Origin: Paraburkholderia ginsengiterrae
GTDB lineage: Bacteria; Pseudomonadota; Gammaproteobacteria; Burkholderiales; Burkholderiaceae
Direction of reading: 5' to 3'
Assembly: GCF_001645125.1 (NCBI RefSeq)
Contig: NZ_LXKA01000198.1
Location: forward strand, 1 to 64,000
Length of the DNA: 64,000 nucleotides
In this document: positions 1 to 8,857 of the stretch, in pieces
Layout: every line of letters starts with the position of its first letter
How positions within the stretch are numbered: the stretch's first letter is position 1
Notes under the pieces: generated by a model
Databases searched by the model: none
The model's input: the letters and a program-made list of their open reading frames with translations, nothing else
Told to the model about the DNA's origin: nothing
Made by a program: the position numbers and the translations under genes

Positions 1-786
1 GGCACGAGCAACAACGCCCGGGTGATTTCGTGGAACGGCATTGCGACGTATGGCGCGCTGGCGGTCGGTGCACCGCTGGGCGTGGCGATCGAGCGCTCGG
101 TTGGGTTTGCCGCGCTGGGGATTCTGGTGATTCTGCTGGCGGCGCTCGGCTTTTATCTGGCGCGTCCGATGGCACCGGTGCCGATCGTGCATGGTGAGCG
201 GATGTCGTACCGGAGTGTGCTTACGCGGGTGTTGCCGCATGGGATCGGGCTGGCGTTGGGTTCTGCCGGGTTTGGGTCGATCGCTACGTTCATTACGTTG
301 TTTTATGCCGCGAATCATTGGCCGAATGCGGCGTTGTCGTTGACGGTGTTCGGTACGCTGTTCATTGGGGCGCGGTTGCTGTTTGCCAATACGATCAAGA
401 CTTATGGCGGGTTTCGGGTCGCGATTGTTTCGTTTTCGTTTGAGTGTGCCGGGTTGTTGATGCTGTGGCTCGCGCCTGAGCCGCATGTGGCGCTTGCTGG
501 AGCGGCGTTGACCGGGTTTGGGTTTGCTTTGGTGTTTCCTGCTCTTGGGGTTGAAGCGGTGGGGCTTGTGCCGCCCGCTAGCCGGGGGGCGGCCTTGTCG
601 GCTTATTCTGTTTTTCTCGATCTCTCGCTGGGGATTACCGGGCCGTTGGCCGGGTATATTGCCGGGGAGTTTGGGTATGGGTCGGTGTTTCTCTTTGCCG
701 CTGTTGCGGCGGCGCTGGCTGTTGGGCTTTCTGCTTTTCTTTATTTGAGGAATGCGAAGGTTCGGAATTTGCCTGCGGCGCTTTGA
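1..786 (+). CDS. MFS transporter, C-terminal part (cut by window start)
   Basis: The reading frame is open from base 1 and ends with TGA at 784-786, so the gene begins outside the window. The visible ~260 residues hold about eight hydrophobic helices, with a basic loop ([15 protein letters not shown]) between two helical halves, as in the middle of a 12-helix major facilitator. It resembles the YhhS/arabinose-efflux type of MFS exporters and would sit in the inner membrane. The substrate cannot be told. The last codons run into the repeat region at 797. A GTG at 22 is unlikely to be the true start because coding continues upstream. Confidence 0.8.
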   Translation, partial: GTSNNARVISWNGIATYGALAVGAPLGVAIERSVGFAALGILVILLAALGFYLARPMAPVPIVHGERMSYRSVLTRVLPHGIGLALGSAGFGSIATFITLFYAANHWPNAALSLTVFGTLFIGARLLFANTIKTYGGFRVAIVSFSFECAGLLMLWLAPEPHVALAGAALTGFGFALVFPALGVEAVGLVPPASRGAALSAYSVFLDLSLGITGPLAGYIAGEFGYGSVFLFAAVAAALAVGLSAFLYLRNAKVRNLPAAL

Positions 787-796
787 GGGGGTGTAG

Positions 797-1070
797 GGGG
801 TTTTCCTCGCGCGGCGCTTTGTCTGTGTTCTTTGCGGTGTTGGCCTTTCCTTGAAGTCACGGCGGTCTATTAGCGTTGCCCCTGTGCGGGGCACACCTAC
901 TTTCTTTGCCGCGGCAAAGAAAGTAGGCAAAGAAAGCCGCTTTCCCACCGCAAATTCTTAAGCGGGGCCCCTGGCTTGGAGGGGGCAGTGGTACATCTGG
1001 AATCCGTGCGCTCGCACATTCCGCGTCAGTGACAAGGCCGTCATGCTTCCGGCGGCGCTGCGCGCGCCGT
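797..1070 (+). repeat. Left arm of long imperfect inverted repeat
   Basis: This arm matches the reverse complement of 1360-1651 over most of its length, with scattered mismatches and small indels. It starts about 10 bases after the stop of the MFS gene. It contains a 32-base perfect palindrome at 896-927, centred on CTTTCTTTGCCGCGGCAAAG. Blocks such as 'TTGCCCCTGTGCGGGGC' form further local hairpins. I recognise the family as a dispersed repeat common in Paraburkholderia/Burkholderia intergenic regions; that is recall, not a search. Confidence 0.85.
896..927. repeat. 32-base perfect palindrome (left copy)
   Basis: Both strands read identically through 32 bases, with centre CCGCGG. As RNA it would form a 16-bp hairpin with almost no loop; as DNA it could form a cruciform or bind a dimeric protein. 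An identical copy lies at 1479-1510. Confidence 0.9.
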
Positions 1071-1359
1071 CGCGGTAGTTCTTCAACCACTCGCCAAGTT
1101 GTCCATTCGTAGTACTTCTAAGCGGCCAGTCTATCCCTGCGTCAGCGACACGCCCCCTTAAACGGCAGTCCTCCTCAAATCACTTAGTGTTTCCTCAGCC
1201 CAATGGCTTGCTGGTGCACGGGCGCTTCGGAACACTCGCCCCAATCCACCAATTGTTACAGCGCCCCGCCGAGGCGAAGCCGATGGCCCCGCTACGCGGC
1301 GGCAAAGCCACCGGTGTGCCTGGCAGACCGTTCCGGCGAGCGCGCAGCGCAAGGCGGGA
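1071..1359. other. Spacer between the repeat arms, no gene seen
   Basis: This ~290-base unique stretch separates the two arms. It has no convincing coding sequence: short open frames here lack a ribosome binding site and are rich in Arg/Ala/Pro in shadow-frame fashion. It could hold remnants of a longer repeat element. Confidence 0.5.
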
Positions 1360-1651
1360 AGAATGACGGCCTTGTCACCAGGGCGGAGTGTGCGGGAGCA
1401 CCGATTCCAGATGTGCCACTACCCCCTCCAAGCCAGGGGCTCCGCTTAATGGTTAGCGGTGGGAAGCGGCTTTCTTTGCCTACTTTCTTTGCCGCGGCAA
1501 AGAAAGTAGGTGCCGCCCCGCACAGGGGCAACGCCAATAGACCACCGTGAATTCAAGGAAAGGCCAACACAAAAACATCAGCAAACCGTGAACTCAAGAA
1601 AAGCCCAACACCGCAAAGAACACAGACAAACCGCCGCGCAGGCAAAAAACC
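1360..1651 (-). repeat. Right arm of long imperfect inverted repeat
   Basis: This is the inverted partner of 797-1070. Relative to the left arm it carries a partial tandem duplication near its outer end: the motif read on the minus strand as GTGTTGG-CTTT-CTTGA-TTCACGG occurs twice (about 1545-1572 and 1585-1612). The arm stops 2 bases before the stop codon of the aminotransferase gene, so both convergent genes end directly against the repeat. Confidence 0.85.
1479..1510. repeat. 32-base perfect palindrome (right copy)
   Basis: Identical in sequence to 896-927. An extra half copy (CTTTCTTTGCC) lies just outside it at 1470-1480, mirrored at 928-937 in the left arm, as expected for inverted copies of one element. 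Confidence 0.9.
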
Positions 1652-1653
1652 CC

Positions 1654-2877
1654 TTACTTCCCCTCCGACAACGCACGCTCAAGCGCCGCCACCCCAGCAG
1701 GCAAATCAACCCCAACCCCAAGATCCACCATCGTCCTCCCCAGCGCATGCACAGTCCGAAAAAGATTATGCTCGCGACATTGCTCCCCCATCTGCCCAAC
1801 TCGAACAATGGGCAATCCAAACGACCCAGATATCTCCACCTGATGTTGCCGCGAAATATGCGAACAAACATCACCAGGACTCAGCCCGGCAGGCACCTCG
1901 ATCCCCACCACAGAATTCAACCGGCACGCCGCAGGTGTATAGAGCTTCAACCCCATCGCCGCCACCCCGTCCTGCAACGCCAGCGAACACTTCAGATGCC
2001 GCGCAAACCGCTTCTCCAGCGTCTCGGCACAAACGAGCCGCAAAGCCTCATGCAAAGCCAGAACACCAGAAACAGGCGCCGTATAGTGATACCCCGCGTT
2101 GTGCCAGAAATTCTCCGCTAGCGACGCGTCCAGACACCAATGAGCATTCGGCGCGGTGCGCCCCTTGACCCGCGCCCACGCCGCATCGGAAAACGCGATC
2201 AGCGACACCCCCGGAATGGACGACAAGCCCTTCTGCCCGCCCGTAATCACCGCATCGATACCCCACGCATCCATTTCCAGCGGCATCGTGCTCAACGTGC
2301 ACACCGCATCGACGATCACCAGCGCACCCGCGCTTTTCGCCAGCGCGGCAATATCCTTCAGGTGGTAGTTCCACACCGTGTTCGACGTCTCGCCCTGCAC
2401 CACCGTCACGATCTCGGGACGCTCGCGGCGAATCGCCTCGGCAATCTGCTCGAGACTCGCGACCGAGCGGTCGGCAACCTCGAGCGTGCTCACCTGCGCG
2501 CCGACGCGCCGGCCCATCTCCGCCATCCGTTCGCTGAAAAAGCCGTTCTTGATGGCGAGCACGCGCGTGCCTTCCCAGGCGAGGTTGGAGATCGCCATCT
2601 CCATCGCGGCCGATCCGGGTCCGGCCACACCCAGCACCCATTTCGATTGCGTCTGGAACACGTAGCGCGCCATGGTCTTCACCTGGCCGATCACCTTCAC
2701 CATCGCCCCGCCGAGGTGATTGATCACGATCGTGTTGGCCTTGGCGACAGCCGCGGGAATCGGCACCGGGCCGGCGCCCATCATCAGGAGCGGCTCTTCA
2801 GGAAGAATGGCGTCGAGCGATTCGACAACCGGACAGGGCACTGCGGAGGATTCAGGTGTGAAGGATGAAGTCGGCAT
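1654..2877 (-). CDS. Class V aminotransferase, alanine-glyoxylate / serine-pyruvate type
   Basis: A PLP enzyme of about 407 residues that probably moves the amino group of alanine or serine to glyoxylate. The N-terminal 'LLMMGAGPVPIP' and the mid-protein 'GVAGPGSAAMEMA' are typical of the family. The PLP lysine is expected in 'ITGGQKGLSSIPG', after the 'VDAVCTLS' aspartate that contacts the pyridine nitrogen. An open frame extends 30 codons upstream but crosses a terminator hairpin, so the ATG at 2877 is preferred; its ribosome site is weak. The gene lies behind aspartate decarboxylase, which makes alanine. That suggests, as inference, that it uses that alanine. Exact substrate is unproved. 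Confidence 0.8.
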   Translation of the reverse strand: MPTSSFTPESSAVPCPVVESLDAILPEEPLLMMGAGPVPIPAAVAKANTIVINHLGGAMVKVIGQVKTMARYVFQTQSKWVLGVAGPGSAAMEMAISNLAWEGTRVLAIKNGFFSERMAEMGRRVGAQVSTLEVADRSVASLEQIAEAIRRERPEIVTVVQGETSNTVWNYHLKDIAALAKSAGALVIVDAVCTLSTMPLEMDAWGIDAVITGGQKGLSSIPGVSLIAFSDAAWARVKGRTAPNAHWCLDASLAENFWHNAGYHYTAPVSGVLALHEALRLVCAETLEKRFARHLKCSLALQDGVAAMGLKLYTPAACRLNSVVGIEVPAGLSPGDVCSHISRQHQVEISGSFGLPIVRVGQMGEQCREHNLFRTVHALGRTMVDLGVGVDLPAGVAALERALSEGK

Positions 2878-2904
2878 GATCAGTACGTGAATGTCAGGAC
2901 GCTG

Positions 2905-2949
2905 GAGCGAAACGGAAACGGCCCCGCCAGCAATGACGCTGGCGAGGCC
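2905..2949 (-). terminator. Rho-independent terminator after aspD
   Basis: On the minus strand GGCCTCGCCAGC (2949-2938) pairs with GCTGGCGGGGCC (2931-2920) around a 6-base loop, with one mismatch. It is followed by GTTTCCGTTT. It lies about 70 bases past the aspD stop and would limit read-through into the aminotransferase gene. Confidence 0.65.
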
Positions 2950-3019
2950 GCCTGTCCGATCATTCACCGATCCGCGCGATTGTGCAAGTTTTTTGACGAT
3001 GCACCGCCGCGCGGTGCCG

Positions 3020-4684
3020 TCACTTCACCTTGGTCTTGTCGAGCTTCTTGCCGGTCGCCGCGTTGAACCGCTCGACATACTCTTCCATCAGCTTGCGCAA
3101 GGCGCGGCCGATCTTCCGGTAGTCGGACTCGTTCAGGTTGGCGAGCGAAACGCGTCCCGACGGATGCTGCGTGCCGAACCCACGGCCCGGCAGCAGCACG
3201 ACCCGCGCTTCACGCGCAAGGCGGAACAGCATTTCGGACGGCTCGGTGTTCTTCAACAGCCAGTCGACGAACTCGCGCCCATACACCCGCTCGCCAAGGT
3301 ACTCGACGTCGAGAATCGTGTAGTAGTCGACCTGGTTCGGATCGTCGTCTTCGAACGTGATGCCGACTTCCTCGTAGAGCGCCTGCTTGCGCTTGCGGAT
3401 CAGACGCTTGAGCGCGTTCTTGTAGGCGTCCGGTGTATCCATCAGGGAGAACAGCGAGAACAGCACCATCTGCACCTGCTGCGGCGTCGACAGGCCCGCC
3501 GTGTGATTCAGCGCGACGGTCCGGCTGTCGGCCACCAGGCGGTCGATGAACTTGAGCTTGTCCGGCTCGGTCGTGATCGACTCATAGCGCTCGTGCAACT
3601 GCTTCTTCGCGTCCTTCGGCAGCTCGGCAATCAGCCGGTCGAGCACGTTGTCGCGATGCGTCGCGATCGTGCCCAGACGCCACCCCGTTGCACCGAAATA
3701 CTTCGAGTACGAGTACACGAGAATGGTGTTCTTCGGCGCCAGCGCGAACAGCGACACGAAGTCGTCGGCAAAGGTGCCGTACACGTCGTCGGTCAGCAGA
3801 ATCAGGTCGGGGCGCTCCTTGACGATGTCGGCAATGTACTGAAGGCTTTCGTCGCTGATCTTGACCGAAGGCGGGTTGCTCGGGTTCACGAGGAAGAACG
3901 CCTTGACCTTCGGATCACGCAGCTTGTCGAGTTCCTTCTTCGAATACTGCCAGCCGTTGGCCACATCGGCGTCGAGATTCACGACGTTCAGGCGGTAGTC
4001 GTTCAGGCGCGGAATTTCGATGTACGGCGTGAAGATCGGCATGCCAAGCGCGATCGTGTCGCCCGCCTTGATCAGGTGATTCTCGCGCATCGTGTTGAAG
4101 ATGTAGGTCATGGCCGCGGTGCCGCCTTCCACCGCGAACACGTCGAACTCGCCGACGAACGGATGATTGCCGATCATCTCGCGGCGCAGATACTGTCCGA
4201 CGATTATTTCGGACAGCTTGAGCATGCGGTCCGGCACCGGGTAGTTCGAGGCGAGAATGCCCTCGCACATTTCATACAGGAAGTCGCCGGCGGAGAGTCC
4301 CAGTTGGTCGCGCACATAAGAAACCGCGCCACGCAGGAAGTCGATACCCGGCACGCCCTTGTTTTCGCGCAGGAACAGATCGAAGCGCTCCTCCAGACCG
4401 TCGCGCCGCGGGAACCCGCCCACGCCCTCGGGCATGTACGCGAACGAGCGCTCCGATTCGCGCATCGCAAAGAGACCGAGTTGCCAGAAGCCGTGACGCG
4501 GGATGGTCGCGAGAAAGTTCGGATTGCCGCGGCCGGCGTTGAGCATGGATGCGTTGGCGGGCCGCTCGACGGCGCCACCGCCGGCGGCCTTGATCAGTTC
4601 GTCTTTCAGTTCGAACGGGCTAAGCGAGGACAGACCTGCTTGTGCCATATCCGCCTGTTTCTTGTCGCCTTTCTCTTTTGCCAT
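3020..4684 (-). CDS. aspD: Aspartate 4-decarboxylase / aspartate transaminase
   Basis: A PLP-dependent enzyme of 554 residues that converts L-aspartate to L-alanine and CO2, with side transaminase activity. The length and fold-type I signature fit the AspD family (about 530-550 residues). 'LVYSYSKYFGATGWRLG' holds the PLP lysine, and 'FFLVNPSNPPSVKIS' and 'LTDDVYGTFADDF' are the cofactor-binding segments. The ATG at 4684 has GGAG nine bases upstream, while the longer frame has no such site. It lies downstream of two AspT-type antiporters on the same strand, the classical partner of this enzyme. Together they exchange aspartate for alanine while consuming a proton inside, giving proton motive force and acid resistance (known for Tetragenococcus). 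Confidence 0.93.
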   Translation of the reverse strand: MAKEKGDKKQADMAQAGLSSLSPFELKDELIKAAGGGAVERPANASMLNAGRGNPNFLATIPRHGFWQLGLFAMRESERSFAYMPEGVGGFPRRDGLEERFDLFLRENKGVPGIDFLRGAVSYVRDQLGLSAGDFLYEMCEGILASNYPVPDRMLKLSEIIVGQYLRREMIGNHPFVGEFDVFAVEGGTAAMTYIFNTMRENHLIKAGDTIALGMPIFTPYIEIPRLNDYRLNVVNLDADVANGWQYSKKELDKLRDPKVKAFFLVNPSNPPSVKISDESLQYIADIVKERPDLILLTDDVYGTFADDFVSLFALAPKNTILVYSYSKYFGATGWRLGTIATHRDNVLDRLIAELPKDAKKQLHERYESITTEPDKLKFIDRLVADSRTVALNHTAGLSTPQQVQMVLFSLFSLMDTPDAYKNALKRLIRKRKQALYEEVGITFEDDDPNQVDYYTILDVEYLGERVYGREFVDWLLKNTEPSEMLFRLAREARVVLLPGRGFGTQHPSGRVSLANLNESDYRKIGRALRKLMEEYVERFNAATGKKLDKTKVK

Positions 4685-4826
4685 GATGCGTTCTCCAATG
4701 AGCAAGTGAAAGACGCCGGCGTGGCGATAGTCGCCCAGGGGCGCCGGCGTAAATGATGTCAATGAATACAGTCGATTAGTGAAGCCGATGAGTGTGACCA
4801 GTCAATCCGATCGGTAAGGGCGGGCG

Positions 4827-6509
4827 CTAAACGAGACCGACCACGAGCGGCCCGAGTAGCGTCAACGCGACGTTGGCGATCGCATACGTGATCGCGAACG
4901 GCACGGTCGGCACGGCGCTTTCAGCTTTGTCGAGCACGCCGCCGAATGCCGGATTGGCGCTGCGTGACCCTGTCAGCGCCCCTGCCAGAATGGCCGCGTT
5001 GTTGTACTTCAGCACGTAGCGGCCGAACAGCATGGTGAGCAGAAGCGGAAACAACGTGACGAACACCCCGAGCAGGAAGATCGTCATGCCGCTTTGCTTG
5101 ACGGTGACCACGGCCTGCAAGCCGGAGTTCAGGCCGACCACCGCGACGAAGGCCGCAAGGCCGAAGTCCTTCAGCAATTGCGAGGCCGCGGTGGGCATCA
5201 CGCCGTACATGGGATGCTTGCCGCGCATCCAGCCGAACAGCAGGCCGGCAAGCAGGCAGCCGCCGCCCGAGCCGAGCGTGAGCGGAATCCCGCCGACATT
5301 GAGGACGATCAGCCCGATCAGCAAGCCGAGCACGAGGCCCACGCCCATATAGATGAAGTCGGTCTTGTTGCTGTACGGCAGCTCGTAGCCGGCTGCATCG
5401 ACAGCGCGCTTGGTGTCTTTCGGCGAGCCGTAAAAGGTGATGACGTCGCCGTGCTCCAGTTTGGTTTCCGGCAGGATCGGCAACGGCTGGCCGGCGCGCG
5501 AAATGTTCTGGATGTAGACGCCGTGGCGCAAGTCGCGATCCACGACTTCCCGCGCGGCGGCGATCGTCGTGTGGTTCATGCCTTTGCGCGTAAACACGCC
5601 GTCGCGTGTCTGCATGACAACGCCCACGTCCTCGACAGCGGCAACCTCGCCGCCGCTCGCGCCAAATTCCACCACCGCCTCACGGCGGCCGACCACCAGC
5701 ACCACGTCATTGGCCTTCAGCACCAGATCGGGCGTGGGGTCGAGTTGCTGGCCGTCGCGCTTGATTCGCTCGATCGTCAAATAGTCCTGATGCTGCGTCT
5801 CGACCGCCTTCACCGTTTTGCCGGCGCTGACGTCGATCTTGTACGCGCGCCCCACCAGCTCCGGCAACGCGAGAACCTGGCCAGGCGCGCGTGCCGGTGC
5901 GCCTGAGGCCAGCTCGCGTTCCGCGTCGATCGAGGCATCGCGCAAGCTTTGCCCCATGAACTTGGGCAGGATATTCACGCACACGATGATCGCGCCGAGC
6001 GAGCCGAACACATAGGTCACCGCGTAGGCAATCGCCACGTCCGATTGCAGTGACTTGACCTGATCGGCCGGCAGACCCAGACGCGCGATCGCGTCGCCCG
6101 CCGTGCCGATAATCGCCGACTGCGTCAGCGCACCGCCCGCGAGCCCGGCCGCCAGTCCCTTGTTCAGGTGGAACAGCTTCGCGCAAACCACCACGGTGAT
6201 CAGCGCGGTGACGGCGAGAAAAACGGCCATCGCGATCTCACGCAGCGTCTTGCGGTTCAGCGAGTTGAAGAAGCCCGGGCCGGAGTCATAGCCGACCGCA
6301 TAGATGAAGACGGCGAACATCACCGACTTCACGCCGTTGTCGACCGTCACACCCGCCTGGCTGATGACAACCGCGGCCAGCAACGAACCGCCCACGCCGC
6401 CCAGCTGGAATTTGCCGAAGTTGATCTGGCCGATGAAGTAGCCGACCGCGAGCGACAGAAACAGCGCCATCTCGGGGGATTTCTGAAAGATATGGTGTAG
6501 CCAGTCCAT
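4827..6509 (-). CDS. aspT: Aspartate:alanine antiporter AspT
   Basis: An inner-membrane exchanger of 560 residues with two YidE/YbjL-type membrane halves (about residues 10-190 and 375-560) flanking two cytoplasmic RCK_C (TrkA_C) domains. Repeated 'VGYFIGQINFGKFQLGGVGG' and 'LGSGGGCLLAGLLFGW' glycine motifs mark the two halves. The ATG at 6509 follows GAGGG; a longer frame to 6668 would enter the upstream gene. It sits 142 bases upstream of aspD, so co-transcription is likely. It is predicted to swap external aspartate for internal alanine. A second paralogue lies just upstream. Confidence 0.9.
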   Translation of the reverse strand: MDWLHHIFQKSPEMALFLSLAVGYFIGQINFGKFQLGGVGGSLLAAVVISQAGVTVDNGVKSVMFAVFIYAVGYDSGPGFFNSLNRKTLREIAMAVFLAVTALITVVVCAKLFHLNKGLAAGLAGGALTQSAIIGTAGDAIARLGLPADQVKSLQSDVAIAYAVTYVFGSLGAIIVCVNILPKFMGQSLRDASIDAERELASGAPARAPGQVLALPELVGRAYKIDVSAGKTVKAVETQHQDYLTIERIKRDGQQLDPTPDLVLKANDVVLVVGRREAVVEFGASGGEVAAVEDVGVVMQTRDGVFTRKGMNHTTIAAAREVVDRDLRHGVYIQNISRAGQPLPILPETKLEHGDVITFYGSPKDTKRAVDAAGYELPYSNKTDFIYMGVGLVLGLLIGLIVLNVGGIPLTLGSGGGCLLAGLLFGWMRGKHPMYGVMPTAASQLLKDFGLAAFVAVVGLNSGLQAVVTVKQSGMTIFLLGVFVTLFPLLLTMLFGRYVLKYNNAAILAGALTGSRSANPAFGGVLDKAESAVPTVPFAITYAIANVALTLLGPLVVGLV

Positions 6510-6648
6510 CGCGCCCTCGCTGGAAAGTTTGAAATACTGAGTACTGGGTCCCGCACACACCGGTGAGGCCCGATCGTGTCGCGCTCCACAAGTGGCTTGC
6601 CGCATCACGTGCACGTGGCGTCGCGCCACGCGCGGTCCATCTGCCCGC

Positions 6649-8331
6649 CTAGCCGAATTTCCCGGCAAGACCGACCACCACCGGCCCCATCAAGGGCAAC
6701 AAAATGTTCGAGAGTGCGTACGTGATCGTGTAGCCGATTACCGGCGTGGAATTGCCGGTCACGCCCACCAGCGCGCTAATTGCCGGCGTGCTGCACTGCT
6801 GGCCGGCAATCGCGCCGAGCAGCATGGGCGTTTCGAGCTTGAGAAACATGCGGCCGATCCATAGCGACAGCAGGCCCGGCACGAGCACCATCAGAATCCC
6901 GGCCAACGGCAATGCGAGACCGTACTCGCGTACGAGCTTGATGGCGTCCGGCCCCGCCGACAGACCCACCGCCGCGATAAACGTGGCCAGACCGAAATCC
7001 TTCAGAATCTGCGCGGCCGCCGAAGGCAGCGAGCCGACCAGCGGATAGCGCGAGCGGATCCAGCCGAATAGCAGGCCCGACAACAGGCAGCCGCCGCCCG
7101 TACCGAGCGCGATCGACACGCCGCCGATCCGGCCGCCGAGATGACCGATCGCCATGCCGACCAGCACGCCGAGGCCCAGATAGACAAAGTCGGTTTTCTG
7201 GGTTGCGACCAGGATGTAGCCGAGCCGCCGCGCACTCCGCTCGACAGCGGCCTTCGCGCCTATGAGCGTCAGCACGTCGCCCCGATTGAGCTCGGTGCCC
7301 GGCAGCGCAGGCACCGTGGTCTCGAGCCGCGTCACGGCTGCGATGTAGACGCCGCGCCCCTCCCCGGGTGCGGCCCGTTCGCGCATCTGGGCGACCGTCA
7401 GGCCGTGCGCGTCGCGGCGCGTCAGCACGACGTCGAGTTTCTCGACGGTCACCTGGCCGAAGTCCGCGCCGTCCACCTCCGCGCCGAGGCTGCTGGCCGC
7501 GGCCACGATCGCTTCACGCCGCCCGGCCACGAGCATGACGTCGCCGGGCGTGAGGGTCAGTTGCGGGTCGGCCGGCACGTCCGCGCCGTTGCGCCGGACG
7601 CGTTCGACGGTGAGGTTGGAGCGGTACTGCTGTTCGAACGCGCGGATCGTCATGCCGGCGGCCGCGCCGACCCCGAACGCGCGGCCAACGAGCGCCGGCG
7701 CGGCGGCCTGCTGGCCGTCGCCGAACGCACCGTCGCCGCCGAGCTTGCGCCATACGCGCTCGGCTTCGTCACGCAGATTGACGCGCAGCAGCAGTGGCGC
7801 GAACTGGCTCGTGAAGAGCACGATGGTGATCAGACCGAACAGGTAGCTCACGCTGTACGCGGTCACGACGTTGGCCTGCAGGCGCAGCGTCTGCGCTTCG
7901 CCGAAACCGAGCTTGGCGATCGCCTCGGAGGCCGTGCCGATCACCGCCGACTCGGTTGCGGCGCCCGCCAGCAAGCCGGCCGCCGTACCGGCATCGAGCC
8001 GCATGACGACCACCGCGATCATGATGAGCGCCAGCACCGACACGATCTCGACCACCGATAGCAGGCCATAGCGCCAGCCACGTCCGATATTGGCGAAGAA
8101 TTGCGGTCCACCGGTAAAGCCAAGTGCAAAGATGAACAGGGCAAATGCGATGTTCTTCAAATCGGGGGCAAGGCGCGCGCCCGTCTGTCCCAACAATAGT
8201 GAAACGATCAACGTCCCGCATACGCCGCCGAGCTGGACCGGCCCGACGCGGAACGAACCAATGAAATATCCGATAGCAAGGCTTGCGAATAGCGCGATCT
8301 CTGGTTGAGACCTCAGCAACTCACCTATCAT
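6649..8331 (-). CDS. Second AspT-family antiporter (paralogue)
   Basis: Also exactly 560 residues, with the same two-half membrane plan plus two RCK_C domains: N-terminal 'LFASLAIGYFIGSFRVGPVQ' and C-terminal half with 'LGTGGGCLLSGLLFGWIRS'. The stop at 6649 leaves 139 bases before the start of the next aspT. It is clearly homologous to, but divergent from, its neighbour, so the pair is an old tandem duplication. Whether it carries aspartate, another dicarboxylate, or forms a hetero-oligomer with AspT cannot be read from sequence. It is the first gene of the aspartate block, with an AT-rich promoter region upstream. Confidence 0.88.
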   Translation of the reverse strand: MIGELLRSQPEIALFASLAIGYFIGSFRVGPVQLGGVCGTLIVSLLLGQTGARLAPDLKNIAFALFIFALGFTGGPQFFANIGRGWRYGLLSVVEIVSVLALIMIAVVVMRLDAGTAAGLLAGAATESAVIGTASEAIAKLGFGEAQTLRLQANVVTAYSVSYLFGLITIVLFTSQFAPLLLRVNLRDEAERVWRKLGGDGAFGDGQQAAAPALVGRAFGVGAAAGMTIRAFEQQYRSNLTVERVRRNGADVPADPQLTLTPGDVMLVAGRREAIVAAASSLGAEVDGADFGQVTVEKLDVVLTRRDAHGLTVAQMRERAAPGEGRGVYIAAVTRLETTVPALPGTELNRGDVLTLIGAKAAVERSARRLGYILVATQKTDFVYLGLGVLVGMAIGHLGGRIGGVSIALGTGGGCLLSGLLFGWIRSRYPLVGSLPSAAAQILKDFGLATFIAAVGLSAGPDAIKLVREYGLALPLAGILMVLVPGLLSLWIGRMFLKLETPMLLGAIAGQQCSTPAISALVGVTGNSTPVIGYTITYALSNILLPLMGPVVVGLAGKFG

Positions 8332-8857
8332 GTTGGCTCGCCGATTGACGGATTAATTAGCAAAAGACGGCAAAAATCCTTCGAAAAATCGAATAGATTA
8401 ATTTCGCCATGTATGCCGCACGCATTACTCAATCGATAGGGCGATTGAGTGAAAACTTAATTTATTGCAATGGGATGACGCAATTCGCGCCTAGGATGAT
8501 TTGCCGCGCCGCAACGATAGCACTGGCTGCTGATAGCTCGACAGTCACTCTTTCCTCGCGAAGATGCCTGGCGCCATAAAAAACCCAGACTGCTAATGAA
8601 GCGCTTTTGCAGCATGATCGAACATGCTTTTTTTGAACCGCGTTTTAATAGATATTGCAGTTCGGCGAGGCTGTCAATGTTATTTTTACCTCTTTTTATT
8701 TATCTTCGCAAAAAATGATCATCGGCAAAGGTGAAAGGAATTGGTGCCTTACTTCGCGCGCAATGCATAACCTATACTGGCCTGCCTGTCTTTTCGCACA
8801 CCGCGCCGCGCCGCGAATTCGCTTCCCTGCGCCGGCCGGCACTCTTCGGAGCACGAC
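8332..8857. other. AT-rich divergent intergenic region
   Basis: This 526-base region lies between the second aspT (minus) and ldhA (plus). It is markedly more AT-rich than its surroundings and should hold both promoters. I see no protein gene. It contains a small terminator-like hairpin at 8611-8634. Confidence 0.6.
8611..8634 (+). terminator. Small terminator-like hairpin inside intergenic region
   Basis: AGCATG (8611-8616) pairs with CATGCT (8623-8628) around ATCGAA, followed by an uninterrupted run of seven T (8628-8634). The stem is short. No annotated plus-strand gene ends upstream of it, so it may belong to a small RNA or be chance. Confidence 0.3.

Noticed and set aside
857-1550. Open frames of 77 and 115 codons within the repeat arms (857-1090 minus, 1203-1550 plus) that share the sequence 'IPDVPLPPPSQG'
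   Set aside because: They are translations of the two inverted repeat arms, so similarity is due to the DNA repeat. No ribosome sites and no protein-like hydrophobic pattern.
2891-4756. A 621-codon plus-strand open frame opposite aspD
   Set aside because: Antisense shadow of a high-GC gene; composition rich in Arg/His/Val without domain motifs, while the minus strand is clearly aspD.
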